Part shown: positions 42,613-51,990 of the stretch, one piece after another
How the letters are laid out: each line of letters opens with the position of its first letter
Position numbering within the stretch: position 1 is the stretch's first letter
Assembly: GCA_013822725.1 (NCBI GenBank)
Contig: PNKX01000011.1
Coordinates: 62,001 to 126,000 of the forward strand
Direction: 5' to 3'
Length of the DNA: 64,000 nt
Origin: Pirellula sp.
GTDB taxonomy: Bacteria; Planctomycetota; Planctomycetia; Pirellulales; Lacipirellulaceae
Notes under the pieces: model-generated
Told to the model about the DNA's origin: nothing
Databases searched by the model: none
Seen by the model: the letters and a program-made list of their open reading frames with translations, nothing else
Program-made: the position numbers and the translations under genes

Positions 42613-43221
42613 TCTCACTCGTGGGGTGGCACGCCCTAAGGTACTCCGCAGGGCGTGGTAGCGCCGTTATCGGGTTCGCCACGCCCATCGGAGTACCTCT
42701 GGGCGTGCCACCCTGGTATGCAATTCGACTTTAACGATCGTACCGATCACGTCATCCAGAACGCTACGCTCCTCGCTGGCTGATCTTGCCGCCTATTCCG
42801 GCCGCGCTTAGCGAGGCCCCTACGGAATCCTGCATTCCTGGGTAAAGGTGCTGTCACTCCCTCAAGCCCTTTCTTTCGCCCCGTCGATATTTCGCCCTAG
42901 ACGGTGAGTCGGAAAACACTGCGGTCGCTGCACAAGCGGAGCGGAGTCGGTCCGACGGCGAGGGACTGCAACGTCGCCCAGAAATTTTTCCGCCACAGCG
43001 CAGGACTGCAACCTACGCTTGGCGCGACGGACTCTGGCGAGCGCTTGCGATAGGGCGAGGATTCGCCAGGACCGTCGAGATACCGAACAACGGTGATACA
43101 ACGCGAGGCGGGTGACCTCGGCGCCGTGCGATCGACCAAAAGACTGGCCAGAACTGAGCCGCTCCCCCAGCGCTCTGGCCCGCGTCCGAAAAGTGGCTCT
43201 TACCTGACAGGGGTTTGAAGA
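42613..43221. promoter_or_regulatory. Long fliC leader/promoter region with repeat family F
   Basis: No gene is supported here. From 42623 to 42713 there is an inverted repeat (GGTGGCACGCCC ... GGGCGTGCCACC, with internal GGTACTCC / GGAGTACC). From about 42840 on lies the likely 5' region of fliC. It has two copies of GGACTGCAAC (42963 and 43003) and a hairpin with AGGA in its loop (43054-43067). CAGGGG near 43210 is the likely ribosome site. I found no convincing sigma-28 or sigma-54 promoter. Confidence 0.5.
43054..43067 (+). promoter_or_regulatory. Candidate CsrA-binding hairpin in the fliC leader
   Basis: GGCG-AGGATT-CGCC forms a short stem with AGGA in the loop, the preferred presentation of CsrA sites. 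It is 155 bases upstream of the flagellin start codon. Functional only if transcription starts upstream of it, which is not known. Confidence 0.35.
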
Positions 43222-45342
43222 ATGACTCGTATCAATACAAACGTGAGTTCGCTGGTCGCTCGCAATACGCTGCGCCAGTCCAACGCTTCGTTGGAGCAAT
43301 CGCTCACGCGTCTCAGCACCGGTCTCCGCATCAACACCGGCAAGGACGATCCGGCCGGTTTGATCGCCAGCGAAAACCTTCGCTCGGACATCACCAGCAT
43401 TCAACGGGCCATCACGAACACCGACCGGGCCAACCAGGTCATCGCCACCGCCGACTCCGCCCTCGGCCGGGTGAGCTCGCTGCTCAACGACATCCGCGGC
43501 CTCGTGACGGAAAGCGCCAACTCGGGCGCCCTCAGCGACGAGCAACTCGCCGCTAACCAGCTCCAGGTCGACAGCTCGCTCGAAGCCCTCAACCGCATCG
43601 CCCAAACGACCACCTTCCAAGGTCGTCGTCTGCTCGACGGCAGCCTCGACTTCCTCACGACGGCCGGTTCGAATTTCTCGAACATCGCCGACCTGAAGAT
43701 TGATCAGGCCAACCTCGGCGCCACTGGCAGCGTGTCGGTCTCGGTCAACGTCACCGCCGCCGCCACCCAAGGCCAGGTCGACGTCGCGGCCATCCCCGTC
43801 GCGGTCGCGGGCGTTGCCGCCAGCACCACGGCTACGTTCACGAACACGGCGACGCAGGCCACCGGCGGTACGGTCACCATCGGCTCGGAAACGTTCAGCA
43901 TTGTCGCCGATGCAGCCGGCGCCGCCGATGGGGCGGAAGGCAACCAGGCTGTCAACGTCGCCATTACCTACGGCGCCGGCGGCGCCGCGACGAGCTACAC
44001 GGCCGCCACCAACACGCTCAATGTGAGCGTCACCCAGGCCTCTGGCGCCGCAACCATCGCCAATATCCAAGCGGCCATCAACGGTGGCAGCGACTTCACC
44101 GCTTCGGGCGGTACTGGCGCCAACTTGACCGGCGGTGGTACGACCGGCACGATTGCTGGTTTGGCCGGCGGTCGTGACGCGGGTACCCGCGTGATCACGG
44201 TCAATGCCGCGACGGCGTCCGCCGCCTTCAATGCGAAGACGGTGACGATTGTCGAATCAGCCGTGCCCCCCGCCGGCGCCCCGACGGCCGTCGATGACGG
44301 ATCGGGCAACATCACGGTCACGGTCAACGATACCGCTGCTACCGACCTTGATGACATCGCCACGGCCATCAACGCCCTGGACGACTACAACGCCACGATC
44401 GACGTCGGCACGGGCGACGGGTTGTACAACCCGACCACCCAGACCCCGCCAGTCGTCGCCAACACCTCGGGCGGCGTCACCGCCTCGGGCGGCATCTCGG
44501 GAGACGTGGTTCTCGAACTCGCCGGCTCGAACGGCGCCGAAGTCCTCTCCTTCGGAGCTGGTACCAGCGTCCAAGGCTTGGCCGACGGCATCAACCTGGT
44601 GAAAGACGCCACCGGCGTCGAAGCGATCGTCAACGGCACCACACTCGAGTTGGTCTCCACCAGCTACGGCACCGATTCGGTCGTCGACCTCCGCGTCATT
44701 AGCGAAGGGGCGGGCGCTACGCCAGCCGGCACGTTCACGACCGCCATCGGCGTTCGTTCACGCGACACCGGCACCGACGTCGCCGCCTCGATCAACGGCG
44801 TCGTGGTCAACGGCAAGGGTAACCAGTTCTCGATCAACACGGCCAGCCTCGACCTCAGCGGTTCGTTGACGGCCGGGTTCACCGGTACGGCCGCCTTCAC
44901 GATCGACGGCGGCGGCGCCTTGTTCCAACTTGGCCCGGACGTCGTGTCGAACCAACAGGCTCGCCTCGGCATCGCCAGCGTCAATACCGCTCGCCTGGGC
45001 GGCGTCAGCGGCAAGCTGTTCCAACTCGGCGACGGCAAAGACGCCTCGCTCGCTAACGACTCGACGACGGCTGCCGCCATCGTCGGCGAAGCGATCGACC
45101 AGGTGACTTCGCTCCGCGGTCGATTGGGCGCCTTCCAACGGACGACGCTCGAAACCAACAAGAACGCCCTCAACGACGTGCTTGTGAACCTGAGCGAAGC
45201 CGAAAGCTCGATCCGCGACGCCGACTTCGCGGCTGAATCGGCGAACCTGACGCGTGCTCAGATTCTGGTTCAGTCTGGCACCACGGTGCTCCAGATCTCG
45301 AACCAGAACCCGCAGAACGTCCTGTCGCTGCTCCGTGGTTAA
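43222..45342 (+). CDS. fliC: Flagellin
   Basis: The 706-residue flagellin has complete conserved ends. The N-terminus reads MTRINTNVSSLVARNTLRQS, then LTRLSTGLRINTGKDDPAGL, and the C-terminus ATIVGEAIDQVTSLRGRLGAFQ and then ADFAAESANLTRAQIL to VLSLLRG. The middle (about 160-560) is a large variable region rich in Gly, Ala, Thr and Asp, with beta-type units such as VDDGSGNITVTVNDTAATDL. Only one flagellin gene is in the window. A strong terminator follows at 45373-45412. A likely ribosome site (CAGGGG) lies about 10 bases upstream. Confidence 0.97.
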   Translation: MTRINTNVSSLVARNTLRQSNASLEQSLTRLSTGLRINTGKDDPAGLIASENLRSDITSIQRAITNTDRANQVIATADSALGRVSSLLNDIRGLVTESANSGALSDEQLAANQLQVDSSLEALNRIAQTTTFQGRRLLDGSLDFLTTAGSNFSNIADLKIDQANLGATGSVSVSVNVTAAATQGQVDVAAIPVAVAGVAASTTATFTNTATQATGGTVTIGSETFSIVADAAGAADGAEGNQAVNVAITYGAGGAATSYTAATNTLNVSVTQASGAATIANIQAAINGGSDFTASGGTGANLTGGGTTGTIAGLAGGRDAGTRVITVNAATASAAFNAKTVTIVESAVPPAGAPTAVDDGSGNITVTVNDTAATDLDDIATAINALDDYNATIDVGTGDGLYNPTTQTPPVVANTSGGVTASGGISGDVVLELAGSNGAEVLSFGAGTSVQGLADGINLVKDATGVEAIVNGTTLELVSTSYGTDSVVDLRVISEGAGATPAGTFTTAIGVRSRDTGTDVAASINGVVVNGKGNQFSINTASLDLSGSLTAGFTGTAAFTIDGGGALFQLGPDVVSNQQARLGIASVNTARLGGVSGKLFQLGDGKDASLANDSTTAAAIVGEAIDQVTSLRGRLGAFQRTTLETNKNALNDVLVNLSEAESSIRDADFAAESANLTRAQILVQSGTTVLQISNQNPQNVLSLLRG

Positions 45343-45372
45343 GCCTAACCGCGGTTAATTGAAACCTAACGC

Positions 45373-45412
45373 AAGCCGGCTCGGTCCTAGAATGACCGAG
45401 CCGGCTTTTTTG
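45373..45412 (+). terminator. Rho-independent terminator of fliC
   Basis: AGCCGGCTCGGTC and GACCGAGCCGGCT form a perfect 13-bp stem around a 7-base loop, followed by a run of Ts. It lies 31 bases after the flagellin stop codon. Confidence 0.92.
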
Positions 45413-45901
45413 TTGATGAATGATTGCCTGCCCCTTCAGCCCACCTGCTCTAAAGCGTCTGAAGCCACGAGTCTAAAGTCCCGAAGGGACGCGCTATGAA
45501 AGCCCAGGGCAAAGCCCTGGGTCAAAACGCGCCGAAGGATCAATAGCCCTGTAGGGGCGCGCCTGACTCAACGACCACGGTCGGGCCACGCGCGCCCTTT
45601 CAGGGCTTATTGTCGGTTTAATCCTTAAGTTATCCAGGGCTTCGCCCTGGGCTTTCACGGCGCGTCCCTTCGGGACTTCGGACTCGGCCTTCACGGCCTC
45701 CTGGCGCCCCCGGACAAACTCGCATGCTAGCAACCCGCCTAACAACATGTAGGAACTAGCGGAACTCTGCCGATAACTCCCGATACGCCGTCGACCTCGG
45801 TCGGCGGCCGCCCGCGCTGCTCTGCGACGTATTCTTTCCCGTGGCAATTCGCACGGGACGCCGGCTCGAAGCTTTGAATCTGCGACCGAAAGTCTGACTG
45901 T
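45413..45901. repeat. Intergenic block of nested inverted repeats, family C (copy 2)
   Basis: No gene. The outer pair CCGAAGGGACGCGC (45481) / GCGCGTCCCTTCGG (about 45661) encloses AGCCCAGGGCAAAGCCCTGG (45501) and CCAGGGCTTCGCCCTGGGCT (about 45634). A central CCCTGTAGGGGCGCGC ... GCGCGCCCTTTCAGGG lies inside. It matches the design of 9436-9600. The last 170 bp before fliD should hold its promoter. Confidence 0.7.
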
Positions 45902-48900
45902 ATGGCAAGAATCTCCTCCAGCGTCGGCTTGGTGACGGGCCTCAAGATCGAGGACACCGTCAAGCAATTGATGGCCGTCGCAGGTCGCTCGCGCGACATG
46001 CTGAAGACGCGGACCGACGACCTCAAGAAGGAACAGGTCGCCTACGACACCCTCGGCTCGAAGCTCCTCAGCTTCCAGTTCTCCGCCAACAAGCTCAAAG
46101 CCAATTCCGTCTTCAACACCCGGACGGCGACCTCCAGTAATGAAGACCTGCTGAAAGTCTCCATCCCGACCGGCGCGACGCCCTCCGTGGGAACGTTCCA
46201 GGTCCGCCCCGTGCAAGCCGCCTCCGCTCAACAGGTCGTGAGCCAGGCTTTCCAGGGAACGAATGCCAACCTCGGCAGCGGCACGTTCTCCTTTGGCTTC
46301 GGCGGGTTCCTCGATCAAGGGATCTCGCTCGACCAACTCAACGAAGGCGCCGGTGTCCAACGGGGCAAGATCCGCATCACGGATCGCAGCGGCGTCACCG
46401 CCGTCATTGATCTCAGCTTCGCCCGCAACGTCGACGACGTCCTCGCAGCAATTAACAACAACAGCGACATCGCCGTCACGGCCACGACCGACGGCGACTC
46501 CTTCATCCTCACCGACACGTCGGGCGGCAGCGGAAACCTGACGGTCGGTGAAAGCGCCGGCGGCACGACCGCCGCCAGTCTCGGCCTCGCCGGCATCAGC
46601 GTCGCTGCCAACACGGCCACTGGCTCCGATCTGCTGCGACTCCATTCCGGCACGAAGCTCTCGACGCTCAACGACGGCAACGGCGTCACCATTAATAAGC
46701 AAGGGGTCGTCGACCTCGACGTCACCCTCTCCGACGGCTCGTCGCTGGGGATCGATCTGCACGACGCCGACACTCTCGGCACGGTGATTGAACAAATCAA
46801 CGCCGCCGGAACCGGCAAGTTGACCGCGGCCATCTCGGGCGACGGCAATCGACTGGTGCTGACCGATCTCACCACCGGTTCCACCGACTTCAGCGTCGAG
46901 AACGGGTCGACCGGCACGGCCGCCGCGGATCTCGGCATCGCGACGACCACGCCCGGCGCAGCAATCACCGGCAAGCGATTGATCTCTGGCCTACGCGATA
47001 CGCTCCTGACCAGCCTTAACGGCGGCCAAGGCGTCGGCACGCTCGGCCTGCTGCAAGTCACAGATCGCAGCGGCGGATCGGCTAGCGTCAATCTCGCCAC
47101 TGCCGAAACGCTCGACGACGTCATCGACCTAATCAACGCCTCGGCGGCGAACGTCACCGCGTCGATCAACTCCGCCCGCAACGGCCTGTTGATCGCCGAC
47201 GACTCGAACGGCGGCGGCAACCTGATCATCGCCAACGGCGACGCCAACAACTCGGCGACCAAGCTCGGCCTCGTCGCCAATGTGGCGTCCTCATCGAAAA
47301 GCTCCGGCGCCCTGAAACGCCAGACGATCAGCGAGGCGACGCTCCTCTCCTCGCTGAACGGCGGCAAGGGAGTCGTTTTCGGCGACGTCCGCATCACCGA
47401 CACCAAAGGCATCACCAAAACGGCCGACTTCAACACCTCGGGCCTCGAACCGAAAACGGTCGGCGACGTCATCAACTCGATCAACGCCCTGAGCAACGGC
47501 GTCGAAGCCCGTATTAACGAGGCCGGCGACGGCGTCATCCTGACCGACACCGCCGGCGGCACGGGGACGCTCGGCGTCACCGACTCCAGCGGCGACATCG
47601 CCAAGTCGCTCAACCTCACCCGCGCCAGCAAGACGATCGACGTCAACGGCACGCCGACGAAGGTGATCGACGGCTCGAACTCCTACACGATCGACCTCTC
47701 GAATCTGCAAAGTTCGAGTGCGGCGATTCCCCTCTCGTCGCTCAACGGCGGCAGCGGCATCGGCACGGGGGACATTCGCATCACCGACGCCACCGGCAAA
47801 GTGATCGCCCTCGACCTCAACGGCAGCGACGCCGGCATCACGACCGTCGGTCAGTTGATCGACGCCATCAATACCAAGGCGACCGCCGGCGAAGTCGGCG
47901 TCGTCGCTCGGCTCAACTCCGCCAAGACCGGCATTGAGCTGGAAGACACCAGCGGCGGCGCCGGCAAACTGAAGGTCGAAGACGTCGGCTCCGGCACCGC
48001 CGCCAAGGACCTCAAGATCCTCGGCGAAGCGACCAAAATCGGCGGCAAGCAAATCATCAACGGCGCCGGCGCCTTTACCGCCGCGTCAGGGACTCAAACC
48101 GGCCTCTCGGCACTTGCCGCCAGCATCAACGACCTCAAGGCGGGCGTCACCGCCTCCACCGTCTTCGACGGAACCGGCTACCGCCTCACGTTAGCCGTCA
48201 ACGCCACCGGCGCCGCCAACCAGTTGCTCATTGACTCCGGCACCTCGGCGATGAACTTCGAGGAAACCGCCAAGGCCCAAGACGCCGTCATTCTCTACGG
48301 CAACAGCAGCACCCCTGGCGGCGGCGTGCTCGTCAGCTCGCAGACCAACACGTTCACTGGGACCGTCGGCGGCGTGAATCTTACCGTCGCCGGGCCCAGC
48401 GACACGGCGATCACCGTTTCGGTCGCACAATCGGACGAATCGCTGGTCACCGCCGTCGAAGATTTCGTCGAGTCCTACAACTCACTCCGCGACGATCTCG
48501 ACAAGCTCACCGCGTTCGACGACGCCGCCCTCACCACCGGCCTCCTGTTCGGCACGAACGAGGCGCTGCAAATCGACACGCGCATGGGACGCGCGATGAC
48601 CGACCGCTACGCCGGCCTGGGGAACTTCCATTCGCTGGAGCAGATTGGCCTCAGCCTCGCTCCCGACGGCAAGCTGGAACTCAACAAGACCAAGCTCAAG
48701 GCGGCGTTCGAAAACGACTCCGCCGGCGTGCAGGAGTTTCTCTCCAACGCTCAAACTGGCGTTGCGGTGAAAATTTCCAAAGTCGTCGACAGCCTCGCCG
48801 GCGACGAGAACTCGCTCCTCGGCTCCAGCAGCGAAGCCTTGCAAGACACGATCGAATCGAACGAACTTCGTCTCGATCAATTCGAAACGCAACTCAAATC

Positions 48901-49024
48901 GCAAGAAGACCGACTGCTGAATCAGTTCTATCAGCTGGAACTTATCATCGCCAAGCTTCAACAAAGCCAATCGGCGCTCAATGACCTGCAACCGCTAGCC
49001 CCCTACACCGGCGCCAGCGGCTAA
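45902..49024 (+). CDS. fliD: Flagellar filament cap protein FliD, greatly enlarged
   Basis: FliD caps the filament and folds incoming flagellin. This one has 1040 residues, more than twice the E. coli length of 468. The N-terminal ISSSVGLVTGLKIEDTVKQL and the C-terminal AVEDFVESYNSLRDDLDKLT, then IGLSLAPDGKLELNKTKLKA and coiled-coil end are normal FliD. In between are five related Flagellin_IN-type units opening with LDQLNEGAGVQRGKIRITD, LSTLNDGNGV, LTSLNGGQGVGTLGLLQVTD, LSSLNGGKGVVFGDVRITD and LSSLNGGSGIGTGDIRITD, spaced roughly 90-150 residues apart. The repeats look like internal duplication of one module. Confidence 0.95.
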   Translation: MARISSSVGLVTGLKIEDTVKQLMAVAGRSRDMLKTRTDDLKKEQVAYDTLGSKLLSFQFSANKLKANSVFNTRTATSSNEDLLKVSIPTGATPSVGTFQVRPVQAASAQQVVSQAFQGTNANLGSGTFSFGFGGFLDQGISLDQLNEGAGVQRGKIRITDRSGVTAVIDLSFARNVDDVLAAINNNSDIAVTATTDGDSFILTDTSGGSGNLTVGESAGGTTAASLGLAGISVAANTATGSDLLRLHSGTKLSTLNDGNGVTINKQGVVDLDVTLSDGSSLGIDLHDADTLGTVIEQINAAGTGKLTAAISGDGNRLVLTDLTTGSTDFSVENGSTGTAAADLGIATTTPGAAITGKRLISGLRDTLLTSLNGGQGVGTLGLLQVTDRSGGSASVNLATAETLDDVIDLINASAANVTASINSARNGLLIADDSNGGGNLIIANGDANNSATKLGLVANVASSSKSSGALKRQTISEATLLSSLNGGKGVVFGDVRITDTKGITKTADFNTSGLEPKTVGDVINSINALSNGVEARINEAGDGVILTDTAGGTGTLGVTDSSGDIAKSLNLTRASKTIDVNGTPTKVIDGSNSYTIDLSNLQSSSAAIPLSSLNGGSGIGTGDIRITDATGKVIALDLNGSDAGITTVGQLIDAINTKATAGEVGVVARLNSAKTGIELEDTSGGAGKLKVEDVGSGTAAKDLKILGEATKIGGKQIINGAGAFTAASGTQTGLSALAASINDLKAGVTASTVFDGTGYRLTLAVNATGAANQLLIDSGTSAMNFEETAKAQDAVILYGNSSTPGGGVLVSSQTNTFTGTVGGVNLTVAGPSDTAITVSVAQSDESLVTAVEDFVESYNSLRDDLDKLTAFDDAALTTGLLFGTNEALQIDTRMGRAMTDRYAGLGNFHSLEQIGLSLAPDGKLELNKTKLKAAFENDSAGVQEFLSNAQTGVAVKISKVVDSLAGDENSLLGSSSEALQDTIESNELRLDQFETQLKSQEDRLLNQFYQLELIIAKLQQSQSALNDLQPLAPYTGASG

Positions 49025-49124
49025 ACATCGTTGAAACTGCTGCGGCGGCGCTCGCAACGCCGATATAGTAAGCCGATGGAGTAAAGAGTGAAGTGACGAG
49101 ACGTCTCTCACGGAGGGGGAAATC

Positions 49125-49583
49125 ATGAGCTACGCCGCCCAAGCCAATTCGCGCTATCTCGACGGCCGCGTCCATACCGCCTCGCAGCCTGAGCTCCAGC
49201 TCATCCTGCTCGACGGCGCGCTTCGCTTTGGCCGGCAGGCCGAGCAGCTTTGGAACGACGCCAGCCAGCGCGCTGAGTGCGACCATCTGTTGACGCGCAC
49301 CAATGATATCGTTGAGACCCTGATCCAAGGACTCGTCATCACCGAGTCTGAAATCTCACGCCGCTTGGCCGACGAATACGCCTTCGCCTTTCGGCAAATC
49401 GCGCTCGCCCAGCTGAACCACGACTCGGCGTCCCTGGCCGCCGCGCTCCACTTGCTGCAATACGAGCGAGAAACCTGGCAACTCGCCTGCGAGCAACTCA
49501 AAGCCTCCGCCCCGGCCCCCACGCCGATCGCCCCCCTCGCCGGCCTCCACTACGAATCCGCGGGCCTCTCCCTGCAAGGGTAG
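49125..49583 (+). CDS. fliS: Flagellin export chaperone FliS
   Basis: FliS binds the C-terminus of flagellin and prevents early polymerisation. The 152-residue protein has YLDGRVHTASQPELQLILLD, GALRFGRQAEQLWNDAS, and the helical TNDIVETLIQGLVITESEIS region. A C-terminal extension (APAPTPIAPLAGLHYESAGL) is proline-rich. It follows fliD by 100 bp as in many genomes. A GGAGG site precedes the ATG. Confidence 0.92.
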   Translation: MSYAAQANSRYLDGRVHTASQPELQLILLDGALRFGRQAEQLWNDASQRAECDHLLTRTNDIVETLIQGLVITESEISRRLADEYAFAFRQIALAQLNHDSASLAAALHLLQYERETWQLACEQLKASAPAPTPIAPLAGLHYESAGLSLQG

Positions 49584-49821
49584 CCGCCGGTCAACGACCG
49601 GCCGGAGCAGCACAAATTGATGATTTGGGATTTAGGATTTCTGATTTGCCTGCCGGAGAACCGGCGCCCCTCCCCACATCAGAAATCATAAATCCCAAAT
49701 CATAAATCCCCCCCTCGCTCCGGCGGCTCGTTGAGCCGCGGCTACCGCGTGCCGGCCCAAATCGGTAGGATGGATTGCTACCCCAACCCGCTAAACAGCC
49801 CGCCACTGCCGAGGTCCGCAC
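49584..49821. repeat. Gap with dispersed inverted repeats
   Basis: Contains CCGGTCAACGACCGGCCGG (also near 4132) and an inverted pair ATTTGGGATTTAGGATTTCTG (about 49622) with AGAAATCATAAATCCCAAAT (about 49680). No gene. Confidence 0.55.
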
Positions 49822-50685
49822 GTGTCCGCCACCCAAGCCAAGCAGCTCATCCGCGTCGGTCATAGCCCCGATCCCGATGACGCCTTCATGTTCCACGCCT
49901 TGGCGAACGACTGCATCGACACCGGCAAGTACCAATTCACGCACGAGCTGGTCGACATCGAGACCCTCAACCGCCGCGCGTTCCAAGGCGAGCTCGAGCT
50001 GACCGCCGTCAGCATTCACGCCTACGCCTTCCTGCACGACAAGTACGACCTCTGCTCCTGCGGCGCAAGCATGGGCGACGGCTACGGCCCGATGGTGATC
50101 GCCAAAGAGTTGTGCACGATCGACGATCTCAGAACGCAAACGATCGCCGTCCCCGGCACGCTCACCAGCGCCTTCCTCGCCCTGCGGCTCTGCCTCGACA
50201 AGGACTTCGACCATGTCGTCGTCCCGTTCGATGAAATCATCGAAGTCGTCAACCGCGGCGAATACAACGGTAAGCGGATCGACGCCGGCCTGATCATCCA
50301 CGAAGGCCAGCTCACCTACGGCCAGAGCAACCTGAAGCTGATCGTCGACCTCGGCGTCTGGTGGAAGGAACTCACCGGCCTGCCCCTCCCGCTCGGCGCC
50401 AACGCGATCCGCAAGGACCTCGGCCCCGAAGCAACGCAAGAAGTCCAGCGGCTCCTCTACGAGAGCATCAAGTACGGCCTCGACCACCGCGAAGCCGCGC
50501 TCGAACACGCCCTGCAATACGGCCGCGATCTCGATCGCAGCCAGGCCGACAAGTTCGTCGGCATGTACGTCAACGACTGGACTCTCGACTTCGGCGCCCG
50601 CGGCCGCGACGCCGTGACGCAGTTCCTCGCGATGGGCTACGAACGCGGTGTCCTGCCGGAACTCGTGACGCCGGTATTCGTGTAA
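49822..50685 (+). CDS. mqnD: MqnD-type 1,4-dihydroxy-6-naphthoate synthase
   Basis: MqnD belongs to the futalosine route to menaquinone. The 287-residue protein opens RVGHSPDPDDAFMFHALAND, the MqnA/MqnD family start. It has VSIHAYAFLHDKYDLCSCGA, VPGTLTSAFLALRL, and GLIIHEGQLTYGQSNLKLI. The HEGQLTYGQ segment is typical of MqnD rather than MqnA. No other menaquinone gene is next to it. Menaquinone would serve complex I encoded at the left edge. Confidence 0.85.
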   Translation: MSATQAKQLIRVGHSPDPDDAFMFHALANDCIDTGKYQFTHELVDIETLNRRAFQGELELTAVSIHAYAFLHDKYDLCSCGASMGDGYGPMVIAKELCTIDDLRTQTIAVPGTLTSAFLALRLCLDKDFDHVVVPFDEIIEVVNRGEYNGKRIDAGLIIHEGQLTYGQSNLKLIVDLGVWWKELTGLPLPLGANAIRKDLGPEATQEVQRLLYESIKYGLDHREAALEHALQYGRDLDRSQADKFVGMYVNDWTLDFGARGRDAVTQFLAMGYERGVLPELVTPVFV

Positions 50686-50784
50686 ACACCCGTCTCACGC
50701 AACGAATGGGGTATACTTGCGGACGCAACGCCGCAAATACTCCCCAGCGAGCCCCTCCCTTCATGGGAGGGGTCTTCCGCCCCG

Positions 50785-51990
50785 ATGCCCAACTGGCAAC
50801 AAACCCTCGACGCCATCGTCGCCAACGCGACGCCCGATCTCATCGCACTGCGCCGTCGCCTCCACGCGAACCCCGAACCCAGCGGCGCCGAACTCCAAAC
50901 CAGCCTCACCCTCTACCAGGCGCTCGACCAACCCGGCATCGCCCTCCGCATGGGCCCCGACGGCTGCGGCGTCCTCGCCGACAATCGCGTTGATTCACCC
51001 GGCCAGCGCATCGCCTTCCGCGGCGACATCGACGCCCTCCTCATCCACGAAGCGAACGACGTCCCCTACTGCAGCACCCGCGACGGCGTGATGCACGCCT
51101 GCGGCCACGACGCCCACGCCGCTATCGCCACGCACGTCGCCCTCGCGCTGCACAAGCTCGAAGCCAGCGGCGCAGCCCCGTGGCCGCTTCGCTGGCGGGC
51201 GATCCTGCAACCCGCCGAAGAAACCGCCGCCGGCGCACGCAGCCTGATCGCCGCCGGCGCCCTCGACGGCGTCAGCTCGATCTTCGCCCTCCACGTCGAC
51301 CCGCCCCGCCCCACCGGCGAGATCGGCCTCTGCGTCGGCCCCTTCACCGCCAACTGCAACGACGTGACGATCATCGTCCGCGGCCGCGGCGGCCATGGCG
51401 CCCGCCCCCACGAGTCGCGCGACCCGATCGCCGCCGCCGCGCAGCTTGTCAGCAGCCTCTACCAGTTCATCCCCCGCACCACCGATAGCTTCGACGCGGT
51501 CGTCCTCAGCTTCGGCCGCATCGCCGGCGGGCAAAACGCCAACGTCATCCCGGAAGAGGTCGAACTCGACGGCACGCTCCGCACGCTCGACGCCGCCGTC
51601 CTCGCCCAAACAATCGAGCAGATCCACCAGATCGCCCGCGGCGTCGAAGAGATCACCGCGACGCAAATCGAAGTCCGCGTTGACGGCGGCATCCCGTCCG
51701 TTCGCAACGACGCAGCCGCCAACCGCATCCTCGAAGAAGCCGCGGAAACTACCGCCGGCGTCATCGCCCGCGTCATCCCCCGCCCGAGCATGGGGGGCGA
51801 AGACTTCGCCTGTTACCTCGACCACGTCCCCGGCGCCATGTTCCGCCTCGGCATCGCCGCCGGCGACGGCGTCGTCCGCCCGCTGCACACCCCCACGTTC
51901 AACGTCAACGAAACCGCCCTCCCCATGGGAGTGAAGATCCTAGCGAGAGCCGTGATCCTCGCCTGCGAACCAACCGCCGCCGGCGCGTGA
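50785..51990 (+). CDS. M20-family amidohydrolase (IAA-amino-acid hydrolase / hippurate-hydrolase type)
   Basis: The 401-residue protein is an M20D metallopeptidase-like amidohydrolase. Metal-binding and catalytic blocks are visible: GDIDALLIHE, MHACGHDAHAAIATHVALAL, QPAEETAAGARSLIAAGALD, the dimerisation-domain start TANCNDVTIIVRGRGGHGAR, and near the end RPSMGGEDFACYLDHVPGAM. The family removes acyl groups from amino acids or cleaves small amide bonds. Substrate is not predictable. It has no signal peptide. It lies 100 bp from mqnD but is functionally unlinked as far as I can see. Confidence 0.9.
   Translation: MPNWQQTLDAIVANATPDLIALRRRLHANPEPSGAELQTSLTLYQALDQPGIALRMGPDGCGVLADNRVDSPGQRIAFRGDIDALLIHEANDVPYCSTRDGVMHACGHDAHAAIATHVALALHKLEASGAAPWPLRWRAILQPAEETAAGARSLIAAGALDGVSSIFALHVDPPRPTGEIGLCVGPFTANCNDVTIIVRGRGGHGARPHESRDPIAAAAQLVSSLYQFIPRTTDSFDAVVLSFGRIAGGQNANVIPEEVELDGTLRTLDAAVLAQTIEQIHQIARGVEEITATQIEVRVDGGIPSVRNDAAANRILEEAAETTAGVIARVIPRPSMGGEDFACYLDHVPGAMFRLGIAAGDGVVRPLHTPTFNVNETALPMGVKILARAVILACEPTAAGA

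Noticed and set aside
43035-43060. Sigma-54 promoter (TGGC...TTGC) upstream of fliC
   Set aside because: GG and GC are nine, not ten, bases apart, and no other support is present.
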